DNA of 64,000 nucleotides from Acidobacteriota bacterium (GTDB lineage Bacteria > Acidobacteriota > Vicinamibacteria > Vicinamibacterales > 2-12-FULL-66-21): assembly GCA_003222675.1 (NCBI GenBank), contig QHWT01000040.1, positions 241,485 to 305,484 on the forward strand, read 5' to 3'. Under the pieces are notes generated by a model. The model had not been told where the DNA came from, did not search any database, and saw only the letters and a program-made list of their open reading frames with translations. A program made the translations under genes and the position numbers. Each line of letters opens with the position of its first letter. Positions within the stretch are counted from its first letter, which is position 1. Shown piece by piece: positions 17,633 through 25,435 of this stretch.

Positions 17633-18651
17633 GACGCGACGGGCGCCCCGGCCCGCCGAGTGATCCCCAGTTGCCGCGTCTTGCGATAGAGATTCGCGCG
17701 CTCGATCCCCAGCGTCCGGGCCGCATCGCTCATGCGCCAGCGGTGGCGCTCGAGCACCGATGCGATGTATTCGCGCTCGAACTGGCGCCTCGCCTCGCGC
17801 AGGCTGACGTCGGGCGCGATCCGCGAGAACGCGCCGTCGATCGGCAGCTGCGCGAGCACGTCTTCCTGCCGCACGGCGCCGCTCGGGACGGCCCGCAACA
17901 CCTTGTCGAGCACGCGGCGCAGCTCGTCGAGATTGCCGGTCCACCGCGGCGCAGCCAGGACCGTCAACGCCGCCTGGGTGAACGTCGGGCCTTGACCGCC
18001 AGTCAGCTCCGAGGTGACGCGCGCGGCGAGCTCCGGAATATCCTCGGCGCGATCGCGCAGCCCTGCGATCGCAATCGAGACCTGCGACAGCCTGCGAAAA
18101 AGATCGGAGCGGAAGTGTCCTTCGCGAACCTCTGCGCTGATCGAGGCGGGCGCGTGCGCGATCACCCGGCTGCGAATCGCCACGCGTCGTCGGCCGGCAG
18201 CGACCTCACGATCGCGTACGATGCGCGCGAGCCGGCGTTGCGCGGCCGCCGGCAGTTCAACGATGTTTTTGAGGTACAGCGTGCCGCTTCGCGCGCGCAG
18301 CATCGCGGAAGAGGCCGCCACGTGATCCACGTCGACCTGCGCACCGCCGCGTGGGGCGGCGCCGAACAGGTCGAGTTCGAGTGCGGCCGCATCGGTCGCG
18401 CCGCAGTCGAGCACGACGAATGGGGTGCCCGGCCGGGTGCGTTCGTGAATCGCGCGGGCGACGGCATCGGGGTCGAGTCCGGCGTCCGCCGCAATGAGCA
18501 CGGGTGCGGCGATCTGGAGCGCCTCGGCGAACGCCGCGCGCGCGCGTTCGGCTGCCGCCGACGGACCTGCGAGGGGCAGCGGCCAGTCGGCAGCCGGACC
18601 CGTCCGCGGCGATTCCGCCGGCAGCGGGTTACGAGTGAGGGGGGGGCGCAT
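17629..18651 (-). CDS. Sigma-54-activator-like regulator with degenerate AAA+ domain and Fis-type HTH
   Basis: A 340-aa protein. It follows the bEBP fold closely: LDCGATDAAALELDLFG (81-97), FRSDLFRRLSQVSIAIAGLRDRAEDIPELA (180-209), then a FIS-type HTH (LREARRQFEREYIASVLERHRWRMSDAARTLGIERANLYRKTRQLGI, 284-330; quoted here only to locate it). Yet the Walker A position reads AADAGLDP (54-61), the GAFTGA loop is replaced by AAPRGGA (98-104), Walker B is TLYLKNI (124-130) with no Asp-Glu, and the sensor-II arginine of GNxREL is Asp (GNLDEL). It should not hydrolyse ATP or contact sigma-54. It probably regulates EPS genes as a plain DNA-binding protein. Confidence 0.85.
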   Translation of the reverse strand: MRPPLTRNPLPAESPRTGPAADWPLPLAGPSAAAERARAAFAEALQIAAPVLIAADAGLDPDAVARAIHERTRPGTPFVVLDCGATDAAALELDLFGAAPRGGAQVDVDHVAASSAMLRARSGTLYLKNIVELPAAAQRRLARIVRDREVAAGRRRVAIRSRVIAHAPASISAEVREGHFRSDLFRRLSQVSIAIAGLRDRAEDIPELAARVTSELTGGQGPTFTQAALTVLAAPRWTGNLDELRRVLDKVLRAVPSGAVRQEDVLAQLPIDGAFSRIAPDVSLREARRQFEREYIASVLERHRWRMSDAARTLGIERANLYRKTRQLGITRRAGAPVAS

Positions 18652-18664
18652 GATATTTGAGGAG

Positions 18665-18944
18665 GTTCCCCGGTTCCACGAGTTCCCAGGTTCCCGGGTT
18701 CTGGTTCCAGAGGTTCCCCGGTTCTCAGTTCTCAGTTCTCAGTTCTCGGTTCTCGGTTCTCGGTTCTTGGTTCTTGGTTCTCGGTTCGCGGTTCGCGGTT
18801 CGCAGTGCTCGGTCTCGGTGCTCAGTCGGTGCTCTTTGCTGCGCAAACCTAGAACCTAGAACCTAGATCCTCTAGAACCCAGAACCATTAGAACCAGGGA
18901 ACAAGAACTCCGGAACCCTGGAACCCTGGAACAAGGAACCCTCT
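18665..18944 (+). repeat. Heptamer fold-back repeat (GGTTCTC)n ... (GAACCTA)n
   Basis: The left part holds more than fifteen imperfect copies of a 7-mer around GGTTCTC (variants GGTTCCC, AGTTCTC, GGTTCTT, GGTTCGC). A short centre (about 18807-18842) follows. The right part then repeats the complement, GAACCTA, GAACCCA, GAACCAT, GGAACCC. The two arms can pair in many registers into a long cruciform or RNA stem. There is no spacer/repeat alternation as in CRISPR. Confidence 0.85.
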
Positions 18945-19038
18945 TAAGGTTGTCGAGCCGCAGCTTCGCCCCGTCGGTCACAGGCCCGGTACTGGCCGAG
19001 GGACTCCGTCCTGGGGTTTTACGGATGAATCAGGTCGA

Positions 19039-19067
19039 ATTGTCGCGCTAATAACTGATTGTGTCAA
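19039..19067 (-). promoter_or_regulatory. Sigma70-type promoter of the EPS regulator operon
   Basis: Read on the minus strand, TTGACA (19067-19062) is followed by a 17-nt spacer and GACAAT (19044-19039). The -35 is perfect and the -10 matches TATAAT at 4 of 6 positions. It lies 66 bp past the stop of the upstream glycosyltransferase gene and points towards the regulator gene at 18651, giving a leader of about 380 nt. Confidence 0.75.
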
Positions 19068-19132
19068 CTGCGACACGCGGAGTGCATCAAAAGAGACACA
19101 TCCGGCGGCTGCCGACTGCTGACGTTGGCGCG

Positions 19133-20086
19133 TCAGCGTCGCCGCAGGAGCGCGCGGCGAAACAGGCGGGTCGCCCAGCGTCCCGGGCGGCCTGCCTGAT
19201 GCCGCCACGTGCGCTGGTGTTTCAGAATCGCGCCGGGGAATCGAAGGTCAAACGTATCGAGATCCGCCTGGCGATCGCGCACCACCCAGTCCGGATGGCG
19301 CAGGTCCGTTTCGAGCGCATCCGCCGGTCGGTGCAGCGTGGGATGCGCGTGCGTGTGCGTCGCGTCGCCGCCCGAACCGATATTCGTGACCAGATTGATC
19401 GCCGGGTGGATCGACAAGCCCTGTGTCATGCAGGCGTATTGCCACGCGTAGTCCCACGTCGCCAGGCGATGTTCGTACATCTGTTGAAACGTGCCGAGCC
19501 AGTAGTCGCGCTCGTCCCGCGTATCGAAGAGCGCATCCGCTTCCGGCTGGCCGCGGAACGCGGGCCAGTTGCGCATGTCGAGATCGAACGATCGCCACGC
19601 CCGTCGCCACGTCGCCCATCCCCAGATCAACGCGTACTTGGAGAAGTAGTACGAGCAGGCGGAGCCGCGGCGCCGTCGATATGTTTCGCCGCTCACATGC
19701 ACGATGCGCTCGTCGTGCCGGTAGCGTTCGAGCATGGCGGCTGAGAAGCGGAAAAAATCGGGCGAGGGCAGACAATCGTCCTCGAGGATGATGCCGGCCT
19801 CGCAGGCGTCGAAGAACCAGTCGAGCGCGGAGCTCACGCGCCGGCGACATCCGAGGTTCTCCGCCGCGAAGTCGGTCGTCACCTGGCACGGCCACGTCAC
19901 GGCTGCCGCAGCCTGCCGCGCCGCCTCGCAGGATGCGACCTCGCCAGCATGTGCAGGACCGTCGGCGGCAATGAAGAGACGCGGCGGGCGTGCGGCGGCA
20001 ATCGCATCAAAGACACGAGCCGTCAGCGCAGGACGGCGATACACGATGAATAGCACGGGAACGTCGAGCACCTGCACGCCCTTCAT
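19133..20086 (-). CDS. Glycosyltransferase, GT2/HlpA-like
   Basis: A 317-aa protein from ATG 20086, which overlaps the TGA of the upstream gene. VPVLFIVYRRPALTARVFDAI opens a GT-A fold, with PRLFIAADGP as the nucleotide loop. GIILEDDCLPSPDFFRF carries the EDD metal-binding motif, and YFSKYALIWGWATWRRAWRSFD is a signature of the hemolytic-protein HlpA-like glycosyltransferase group. These proteins are usually found in polysaccharide clusters. Downstream of its stop lies the promoter region, so it closes the upstream half of the EPS locus. Sugar and linkage are unknown. Confidence 0.85.
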   Translation of the reverse strand: MKGVQVLDVPVLFIVYRRPALTARVFDAIAAARPPRLFIAADGPAHAGEVASCEAARQAAAAVTWPCQVTTDFAAENLGCRRRVSSALDWFFDACEAGIILEDDCLPSPDFFRFSAAMLERYRHDERIVHVSGETYRRRRGSACSYYFSKYALIWGWATWRRAWRSFDLDMRNWPAFRGQPEADALFDTRDERDYWLGTFQQMYEHRLATWDYAWQYACMTQGLSIHPAINLVTNIGSGGDATHTHAHPTLHRPADALETDLRHPDWVVRDRQADLDTFDLRFPGAILKHQRTWRHQAGRPGRWATRLFRRALLRRR

Positions 20087-21624
20087 TGACGCCTGTACAC
20101 CGCGATGGTCCCGCCGTCGCACGCGGTAATTTCTTCTGCTTTCACGCGCCGCCAGCCGGGCGGCACCGAAGCGGAGCGAAAGAGGTCGCGCTCGAGCAGC
20201 ACCTCCCAGTCGACGAGCCAGTCGATGCGCTGCTCATTCACGTACGCCTCGAGATCGTTTCGGCGTTCGAGGGCTGCGACGTTTACTTTGCCATCGAGGT
20301 TGACCACCTCGTCGCGAAAGAATCCCAGCGCCCCTGACTGCAAGGCGCCGATGCGCGCCTGGGGCGGCACGCGCTCGGCAGCCAGGTCGACCAGCCGGAA
20401 TTGTCTAAGCTCCAGGCAGTCCCGGCGCGGCCCATTGTGTACCGTCCAGGCCTCGGCCCACCCCCCGAGGAGCACCAGCGCCATCACGATCGCGCGGGAG
20501 CGGCGCGGCTTCGATATCACCGCGGCCGCGATCGGCAGCGTCAACACGACAAACGGTGCGCTGTAACGGAGATACATCCAGTACGCGTAGCTCGTCAGTC
20601 CGTACCAACAAGCCAGCAGCGCCGCCGTGACGACAAGTGCGAGCGCGAGACGTGGCCGTGAATCGTCGGGCGCGCGGCCGATCCGCTGAACGAGCGCCGC
20701 GCCCGCGGCGAGATCGGCGGCAACCATGAGACCTGCCGCGATCGACGTCAGCGCACCTGGCAGCCGCCAGGCAAACGGCAGCGGCAGCGCAAGCGGGATC
20801 GATTCGCGCAGGAACCTGTACACACGTCCCGGTGGAAACAGGTAATCCGCCTGCGCGGCGCCGCTCTGCGGCATCAGTTTGCCGAACGCGGTGAGATTGT
20901 ACAGCCACCACACCGACGACACGGCGAGGGCGACGCTCGCCACGGTCAACAGGATCGTCGAGAAACGAGGGAGGCTGATGTTCGGCCGTCGATAGCACGC
21001 TGCCGGCACCAGCGCCGCAACAAAGAACAGCGCGTCGACGCGCGCCAGCAGCAGAATTCCGCACGCGATCCCGGCGAGCACTGGTGTCCGGTGCGCCGTC
21101 CAGTCGACACGGAGCAGCCACAAGACGATCAGGGCGTACAGAGCAAGCAGCAGGCCGGTCTCGAGACCGTTGAAATGCAGCGCGAGCAACGTACCGTTCG
21201 ACAGATACAGGAACGCGGCGAGGACCATCGCGTCGACCGGCGGTGCTTTCAGGAACGCGGCCGCGCGCCGCGCCAGCATGGCGACGCCGAGAGCTGCTGT
21301 AGCAAAGCAGATCCAGTGCAGCGCCAGAGTGATGCGCACCAGCGCCTCGCGGCTGCCGCCGGTCAGGGCTGCGAAGGGGGCCAGCAGGGCAACCCACAGC
21401 GGCTGGAAACCGCTCGTCAGGTGCACACCATCAACCGTGGGACGGAGCGTCGTGCCCAGCCTGCGCGCAATCGTCAGCGCATAGTACCCATCGTCGCTGA
21501 TCAGCCACGTGAACACCGCGGGAGCGGGACTGACGATCTGAGCGCCGGCGATGGCCAGCAGGGCGAACGCCGAACTCGCCAGCATCCATCGGAGCAACGA
21601 GAGAGTTCGCGACCCCGAAGCCAC
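20083..21624 (-). CDS. GT-C type membrane glycosyltransferase (ArnT/PMT-like)
   Basis: A 513-aa multi-pass membrane protein. An N-terminal helix is followed by ISDDGYYALTIARRLG (42-57), where the DD pair in the first periplasmic loop is the hallmark of polyprenyl-phosphate-sugar-dependent GT-C enzymes. About ten further hydrophobic stretches follow (for example IACGILLLARVDALFFVAALV and LALVVTAALLACWYGL). A soluble C-terminal domain starts near ERVPPQARIGALQSG. It would transfer a sugar from a lipid-phosphate donor on the periplasmic face, perhaps decorating the exopolysaccharide. It overlaps the next gene by 4 bp. Confidence 0.85.
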   Translation of the reverse strand: MASGSRTLSLLRWMLASSAFALLAIAGAQIVSPAPAVFTWLISDDGYYALTIARRLGTTLRPTVDGVHLTSGFQPLWVALLAPFAALTGGSREALVRITLALHWICFATAALGVAMLARRAAAFLKAPPVDAMVLAAFLYLSNGTLLALHFNGLETGLLLALYALIVLWLLRVDWTAHRTPVLAGIACGILLLARVDALFFVAALVPAACYRRPNISLPRFSTILLTVASVALAVSSVWWLYNLTAFGKLMPQSGAAQADYLFPPGRVYRFLRESIPLALPLPFAWRLPGALTSIAAGLMVAADLAAGAALVQRIGRAPDDSRPRLALALVVTAALLACWYGLTSYAYWMYLRYSAPFVVLTLPIAAAVISKPRRSRAIVMALVLLGGWAEAWTVHNGPRRDCLELRQFRLVDLAAERVPPQARIGALQSGALGFFRDEVVNLDGKVNVAALERRNDLEAYVNEQRIDWLVDWEVLLERDLFRSASVPPGWRRVKAEEITACDGGTIAVYRRQ

Positions 21625-21626
21625 GT

Positions 21627-22682
21627 CTAATGTGTCGGTAGCCGGCGGGCGCGGTGAGCGGCATCGATCAGCTTGTCGGCGATGCGCGCCGGCGCATACT
21701 CGCCCAGCGCGCGAGCACGTCCGCGCGACGCCAGATCGCGCCAGCGGTCGTCATCGGTCAGCAGGTCGACGCAGGCCCGCACGAAGCGGCGACGGTAGAA
21801 CCAGCTGCGCGGCCGTCCCTTCACGAGCACGCCGCCGTCCGCCACCGTCGTGACGAGCGCGTACGCGCCGGTCGTGACGGGAACCGCGCCGGCGGCCATG
21901 CATTCAGCCGCGGAGAGACAGAACCCCTCTTCGAAGGTGCACGGATACGCCATCACGCGCGCGCGGCGCTGCCACTCGACGAGCTCGGGGCGCGACAGGT
22001 GCCCCGCGTACTCGACGCCAGCCTGGCCCGCGAAGTAGGTCAGGAACGCGTCCCTCGCCGGACGGGCGCCCCACAGCGTGAAGTCCGACGTGATCACCAG
22101 CTTTGCGTCCGGCACGCGTTGTCGAATCGCGGGAAACAGATCCTTCAGATAATAGAGCCCGCGATCGGGAACGGAGCAGTACAGGAGAATCTGCTCTTTT
22201 GGTGACGGCGCATCGGCGTAATCGGCGACTTCAATCGGCGCGCCGAGCGTCTCGATGCCGATCGCGCCCGTCGCGGCGGCGAGGCGATTGCGCTGGAACT
22301 CCGACAAGGTCAGCGACAGGTGCGCCCAGGCGCGGCACCGCGCGAGGTTCGCGGGATCGGGAATGTGGACGTCTGTCCAGATGAAGAGGCGCGTTGTGCC
22401 GCGATTCGCCACCGCATCCGACCAGTGCTTCCAGAGCACGATGAGATCGAATTCGTCGGCGCCAATTGCGGAGAGCGGCACGTATCGGACGCCCGCATCG
22501 ATCACCGGCGCGGCCACGCGGTTCGCGACAACGACCGTGGCGCCGCGTGCGGCAAGGGCCTCGCCGAGCAGGACCACGCATGATTCCGTGCCTCCGACGC
22601 CCGACGTGCGATAGTCGCGGCCGCTGAACGGCGGGCCGGAGTCGAGCACAAAGAGGGCGCGCGTCCCCCGGACATCGATCAC
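21627..22682 (-). CDS. Glycosyltransferase family 4
   Basis: A 351-aa protein from GTG 22682, forming a GTGA overlap with the ABC-transporter stop. The N-terminal loop SGVGGTESCVVLLGEAL matches GT4 acceptor loops (GGTE). The C-terminal half contains YPCTFEEGFCLSAAECMAAGAVPVTTG, with an E-x7-E motif in which cysteines replace the usual hydrophobics. LSEFQRNRLAAATG is the hinge. It belongs to the EPS operon; the substrate is unknown. Confidence 0.87.
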   Translation of the reverse strand: MIDVRGTRALFVLDSGPPFSGRDYRTSGVGGTESCVVLLGEALAARGATVVVANRVAAPVIDAGVRYVPLSAIGADEFDLIVLWKHWSDAVANRGTTRLFIWTDVHIPDPANLARCRAWAHLSLTLSEFQRNRLAAATGAIGIETLGAPIEVADYADAPSPKEQILLYCSVPDRGLYYLKDLFPAIRQRVPDAKLVITSDFTLWGARPARDAFLTYFAGQAGVEYAGHLSRPELVEWQRRARVMAYPCTFEEGFCLSAAECMAAGAVPVTTGAYALVTTVADGGVLVKGRPRSWFYRRRFVRACVDLLTDDDRWRDLASRGRARALGEYAPARIADKLIDAAHRARRLPTH

Positions 22683-24487
22683 GCCGTCAGTCCGCGCACG
22701 AGCCGGTCGAATGCTCCCTGCGCCGCCTGCAGCGAGTCCCACGTCCCCTGCTCGACGATCTCGCCGCGCTCGAGGACGACGATCCAGTCCGCTTCGCGAA
22801 TGGTCGACAGCCGGTGCGCGATGACGATCGTCGTGCGCCCGCGCGACGCGTTCGTCAGCGCCTGCTGCACGAGCTGCTCCGATACGGAATCGAGATGCGA
22901 CGTCGCTTCGTCCAGAATCAGGACGCTCGGATCGCGCACGATCGCGCGCGCGATGGCGATCCGCTGACGCTGGCCGCCCGACACCATCGCACCGCGCTCG
23001 CCGACGAGCGTGTCGACCCCGTCAGGGAGCGACATCACCATGTCTTCAAGATTGGCCGCCGCGATCGCCCGCTTGAGCGATTCGTCCGACGCCTGCTGCC
23101 ACCCATACACCACGTTTTCCTTGAGCGTTCCGTGAAACAGAAAGGCGTCCTGCTCGACGAGCGCGATCGCGCGGTGCCAGCTTTCGGGCGTGAAATCCCA
23201 GTAATCGATGCCGTCGACGGTGATCCGCCCGGCTGACGGCGCGCGCAATCGGAGCAACAGCGCGGCCATCGTGGACTTGCCGGAACCCGACGTGCCGACA
23301 ACGGCGACGGTCTGTCCGGCGGGGACGACAAAATCCGCATCACGCAGCGCTTCGGTCCCTGTCGAATATCGGTAGCTGACGCGCTCGAATCGAAGATCGC
23401 GCCGAAGGCCGTGGAACTCCAGCGTCCCGAACGGACGATCGGGATAGAGCGGCGTGCTGAGCCACTTATCGACTTCGCGAATGCCGCCTGCGAGATAGAA
23501 GAGGTGTCCCTGCATCGTGTAGAGCTGATTCAGCAGCGGCAGCAGCCGCAGCAGCACGAAGCCGTACCACAGCAGGTAGCTGCTCAACATGTGTCCCGGG
23601 CGGACCAGGAAAATGTACGCGCACGCGACGATGGCCATCGCGCCGATCACGGCGAGCGTCTCCGTCAACGGGAACAGCAGCGCCTGCGCGCGCGCCGTCA
23701 CCTCTTCGGCGTGCGACTGAGCGGCATTGAGCGCGGCGAACCGCTCGATCTCGCGCTGCTGCGAGTTGGTCGCGCGCACGACGCGCACGCCCGCGAACGA
23801 TTGCTCGAGCGCCGCGGAGAGCTGGTGATTGAGATCGGTGAGGCGCGTGCCGGCATGTCCGAGCCGGCGATACACGAAACCCAGCGTGCCGCCGATCGCG
23901 AGACCGAGACCCACGACGAGGGTCGTCAGCGGCCAGGAAATGTAGAACAGCGCGGCGATGTAGAAGAGCGCGATGCTGAAGCGCTGCACGAGTCCGACCG
24001 ATGCGTCGATCGCGACGGTCGTGCGATACGTCTCGACGAGGAACATGTTTGCGATCTCGCCGCCCGGCCGCTGATCGAACACGTCGAGCGCCGCGCGCTG
24101 CAGGCGATTGAAGAGCGCCTGACGCAATCCAATCGACACGCGCTGCTTCAACCTGGCGGCGAAGAGCTGCGCCACGTAACTCGCGACGTTCTTTGCGCCA
24201 ATCGCCGCGACGATCGCGACGCAGCACACGCCGACGTAGAACGCCGGCGAGTGATTGGGGATCTCCCGCTCCAGCCACTGCAGAGGACGCATCGGCACGG
24301 CATTGGAACCGCCGAGCAGCAGCGAGAGCAGCGGAACGAGAAGGCCCACGCCGACCCCTTCGAACAGCACCATGACGAGCGAGCTGGCCAGCGCCGCAAA
24401 CAGCAGGCCCCGCCCCGCACCGAGGTACGGCCGGAGCTGCGTCAGGAGACGCCAGACGTCGGCCGTCTGATTCAACCAGGATTTCAT
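22679..24487 (-). CDS. ABC transporter, fused permease-ATPase (MsbA-like exporter)
   Basis: A 602-aa protein from ATG 24487 (ATGA overlap with mutM). An ABC_membrane domain with six helices occupies about 25-330. The ATPase has Walker A GTSGSGKST (398-406), Q-loop in LVEQDAF (443-449), signature VSGGQRQR (502-509), Walker B VLILDEATS (522-530) and H-loop AHR (557-559). It should dimerise and export a lipid or lipid-linked glycan across the inner membrane. Because no Wzx flippase is seen in the window, it is the best candidate for moving the lipid-linked repeat unit. Confidence 0.93.
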   Translation of the reverse strand: MKSWLNQTADVWRLLTQLRPYLGAGRGLLFAALASSLVMVLFEGVGVGLLVPLLSLLLGGSNAVPMRPLQWLEREIPNHSPAFYVGVCCVAIVAAIGAKNVASYVAQLFAARLKQRVSIGLRQALFNRLQRAALDVFDQRPGGEIANMFLVETYRTTVAIDASVGLVQRFSIALFYIAALFYISWPLTTLVVGLGLAIGGTLGFVYRRLGHAGTRLTDLNHQLSAALEQSFAGVRVVRATNSQQREIERFAALNAAQSHAEEVTARAQALLFPLTETLAVIGAMAIVACAYIFLVRPGHMLSSYLLWYGFVLLRLLPLLNQLYTMQGHLFYLAGGIREVDKWLSTPLYPDRPFGTLEFHGLRRDLRFERVSYRYSTGTEALRDADFVVPAGQTVAVVGTSGSGKSTMAALLLRLRAPSAGRITVDGIDYWDFTPESWHRAIALVEQDAFLFHGTLKENVVYGWQQASDESLKRAIAAANLEDMVMSLPDGVDTLVGERGAMVSGGQRQRIAIARAIVRDPSVLILDEATSHLDSVSEQLVQQALTNASRGRTTIVIAHRLSTIREADWIVVLERGEIVEQGTWDSLQAAQGAFDRLVRGLTA

Positions 24488-25404
24488 CGCGATCGGCCGC
24501 CGGGATATTCGGCCTTCCGGCGCTCCAGCTCGTCGAGCGTTTTTGGCCAGTCGTTGCGCAGCAGTCGCGACAACGCGCGATCCGCCAGCAGACGGCCTCC
24601 TGTCTGGCACGGGGCGCAGTAGTTCGCCTCGTTGCTCGCGTAGACGATGCGCTGCACCGGCGCGCCGCAGCGGGGACACGGCTGACCATGACGGCCGTGG
24701 ACGGACATCCCCTTCCGGAACGCCGTCACTGTTTCGGGAAACGCATCACCTGTTTCCTCGCGCAGGCGATCGGACCATCCGCTGAGCACCGCCACACATG
24801 CGTCGTGCAGCGCGCGCAGCTGTTCGTCGGTGAGTGCGTGCGTCAGCGCCATCGGCGAGAGCCGTGCGGTGTGCAGAATCTCGTCGGAGTACGCGTTGCC
24901 AATGCCGCTCAGCAGGTGCGGATCGGTCAAGGCGCGCTTGATCGTGTGGTTCTCGCGACGGATCGCATCGACGAACGATTCGAACGGCGTGTCGAGGACT
25001 TCGAGGCCGCCGGGGTCGAGCGCCGCCAGCGCCTCTACCCCATGGACGATATGGAGCGATGCCCGTTTGCGCGATCCGGATTCGGTCACGATGAGCGAGC
25101 CGTTGGGAAAGTCGAAAGCGGCGAGACCGATGCGTCCCGGTATCGGCGCACCAGCCTTCAGCCATCGAAGACGTCCAGCGATCATCAAGTGCAGCACCGC
25201 AAACAGATCGCCCTCGAACGCAAGCACGATGCGCTTGCCCATGCGGCGCAGGCCGATGACGTGATGGCCCTCGAGCGCCGCGGGCGCAACCGCCACGCTG
25301 CGCAGGAAGAACGCGCTCGCGAGGCGCAGACGCGCGAGCGGCTGCTGCAGGACACGCGGGCGGAGCGCGCCGAGATAGAGCTCGATATCAGGCAGTTCCG
25401 GCAT
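24484..25404 (-). CDS. mutM: Formamidopyrimidine-DNA glycosylase (Fpg/Nei family)
   Basis: A 306-aa protein. The catalytic N-terminus is MPELPDIE (Pro2 nucleophile, Glu3), and Lys57 is conserved in MGKR. The helix-two-turn-helix contains LLSGIGNAYSDEILHTA (164-180), and a zinc finger uses C243, C246, C263 and C266. Fpg excises 8-oxoguanine and ring-opened purines and nicks the strand. A tail of 40 residues after the zinc finger is longer than in E. coli MutM. The gene overlaps the ABC-transporter gene by 4 bp, so a repair gene leads this half of the EPS operon. A TACGAT -10-like box lies 16 nt upstream of the start. Confidence 0.93.
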   Translation of the reverse strand: MPELPDIELYLGALRPRVLQQPLARLRLASAFFLRSVAVAPAALEGHHVIGLRRMGKRIVLAFEGDLFAVLHLMIAGRLRWLKAGAPIPGRIGLAAFDFPNGSLIVTESGSRKRASLHIVHGVEALAALDPGGLEVLDTPFESFVDAIRRENHTIKRALTDPHLLSGIGNAYSDEILHTARLSPMALTHALTDEQLRALHDACVAVLSGWSDRLREETGDAFPETVTAFRKGMSVHGRHGQPCPRCGAPVQRIVYASNEANYCAPCQTGGRLLADRALSRLLRNDWPKTLDELERRKAEYPGGRSR

Positions 25405-25435
25405 GAGCGATGAACCGCGATCGTAGCATTAGCCC

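Larger units (their letters stand above)
18652..19132 (-). other. 481-bp leader region of the regulator/barrel/export operon
   Basis: No gene is seen here. On the minus strand it contains, in order, a sigma70-type promoter (19067-19039), about 80 nt of GC-rich sequence that can form small hairpins (GGAC-GGA-GTCC and GGCC...GGCC, about 18965-19015), and then nearly 290 nt of GGTTCTC/GAACC word repeats ending directly at the start codon at 18651. No purine-rich Shine-Dalgarno precedes that ATG; the nearby GAGGAGG is on the plus strand. Translation of the regulator may therefore depend on how the leader folds. Confidence 0.6.

Noticed and set aside
18665-18944. CRISPR array
   Set aside because: Repeats are 7 nt, contiguous and degenerate, with an inverted arm. 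There are no spacers of constant length and no cas genes.
18950-19045. Cyclic-di-GMP (GEMM-I) riboswitch before the EPS regulator
   Set aside because: The leader has a GGGGCGAAGC segment faintly like the GEMM core, but the 5' half and loop receptor do not fit by eye. A covariance search with RF01051 would decide: a significant hit supports it, none refutes it.
23411-24622. Plus-strand open frame of 403 codons opposite the ABC transporter
   Set aside because: Composition is dominated by Arg, Glu and His from complementing membrane codons; the minus-strand ABC transporter has all its motifs.
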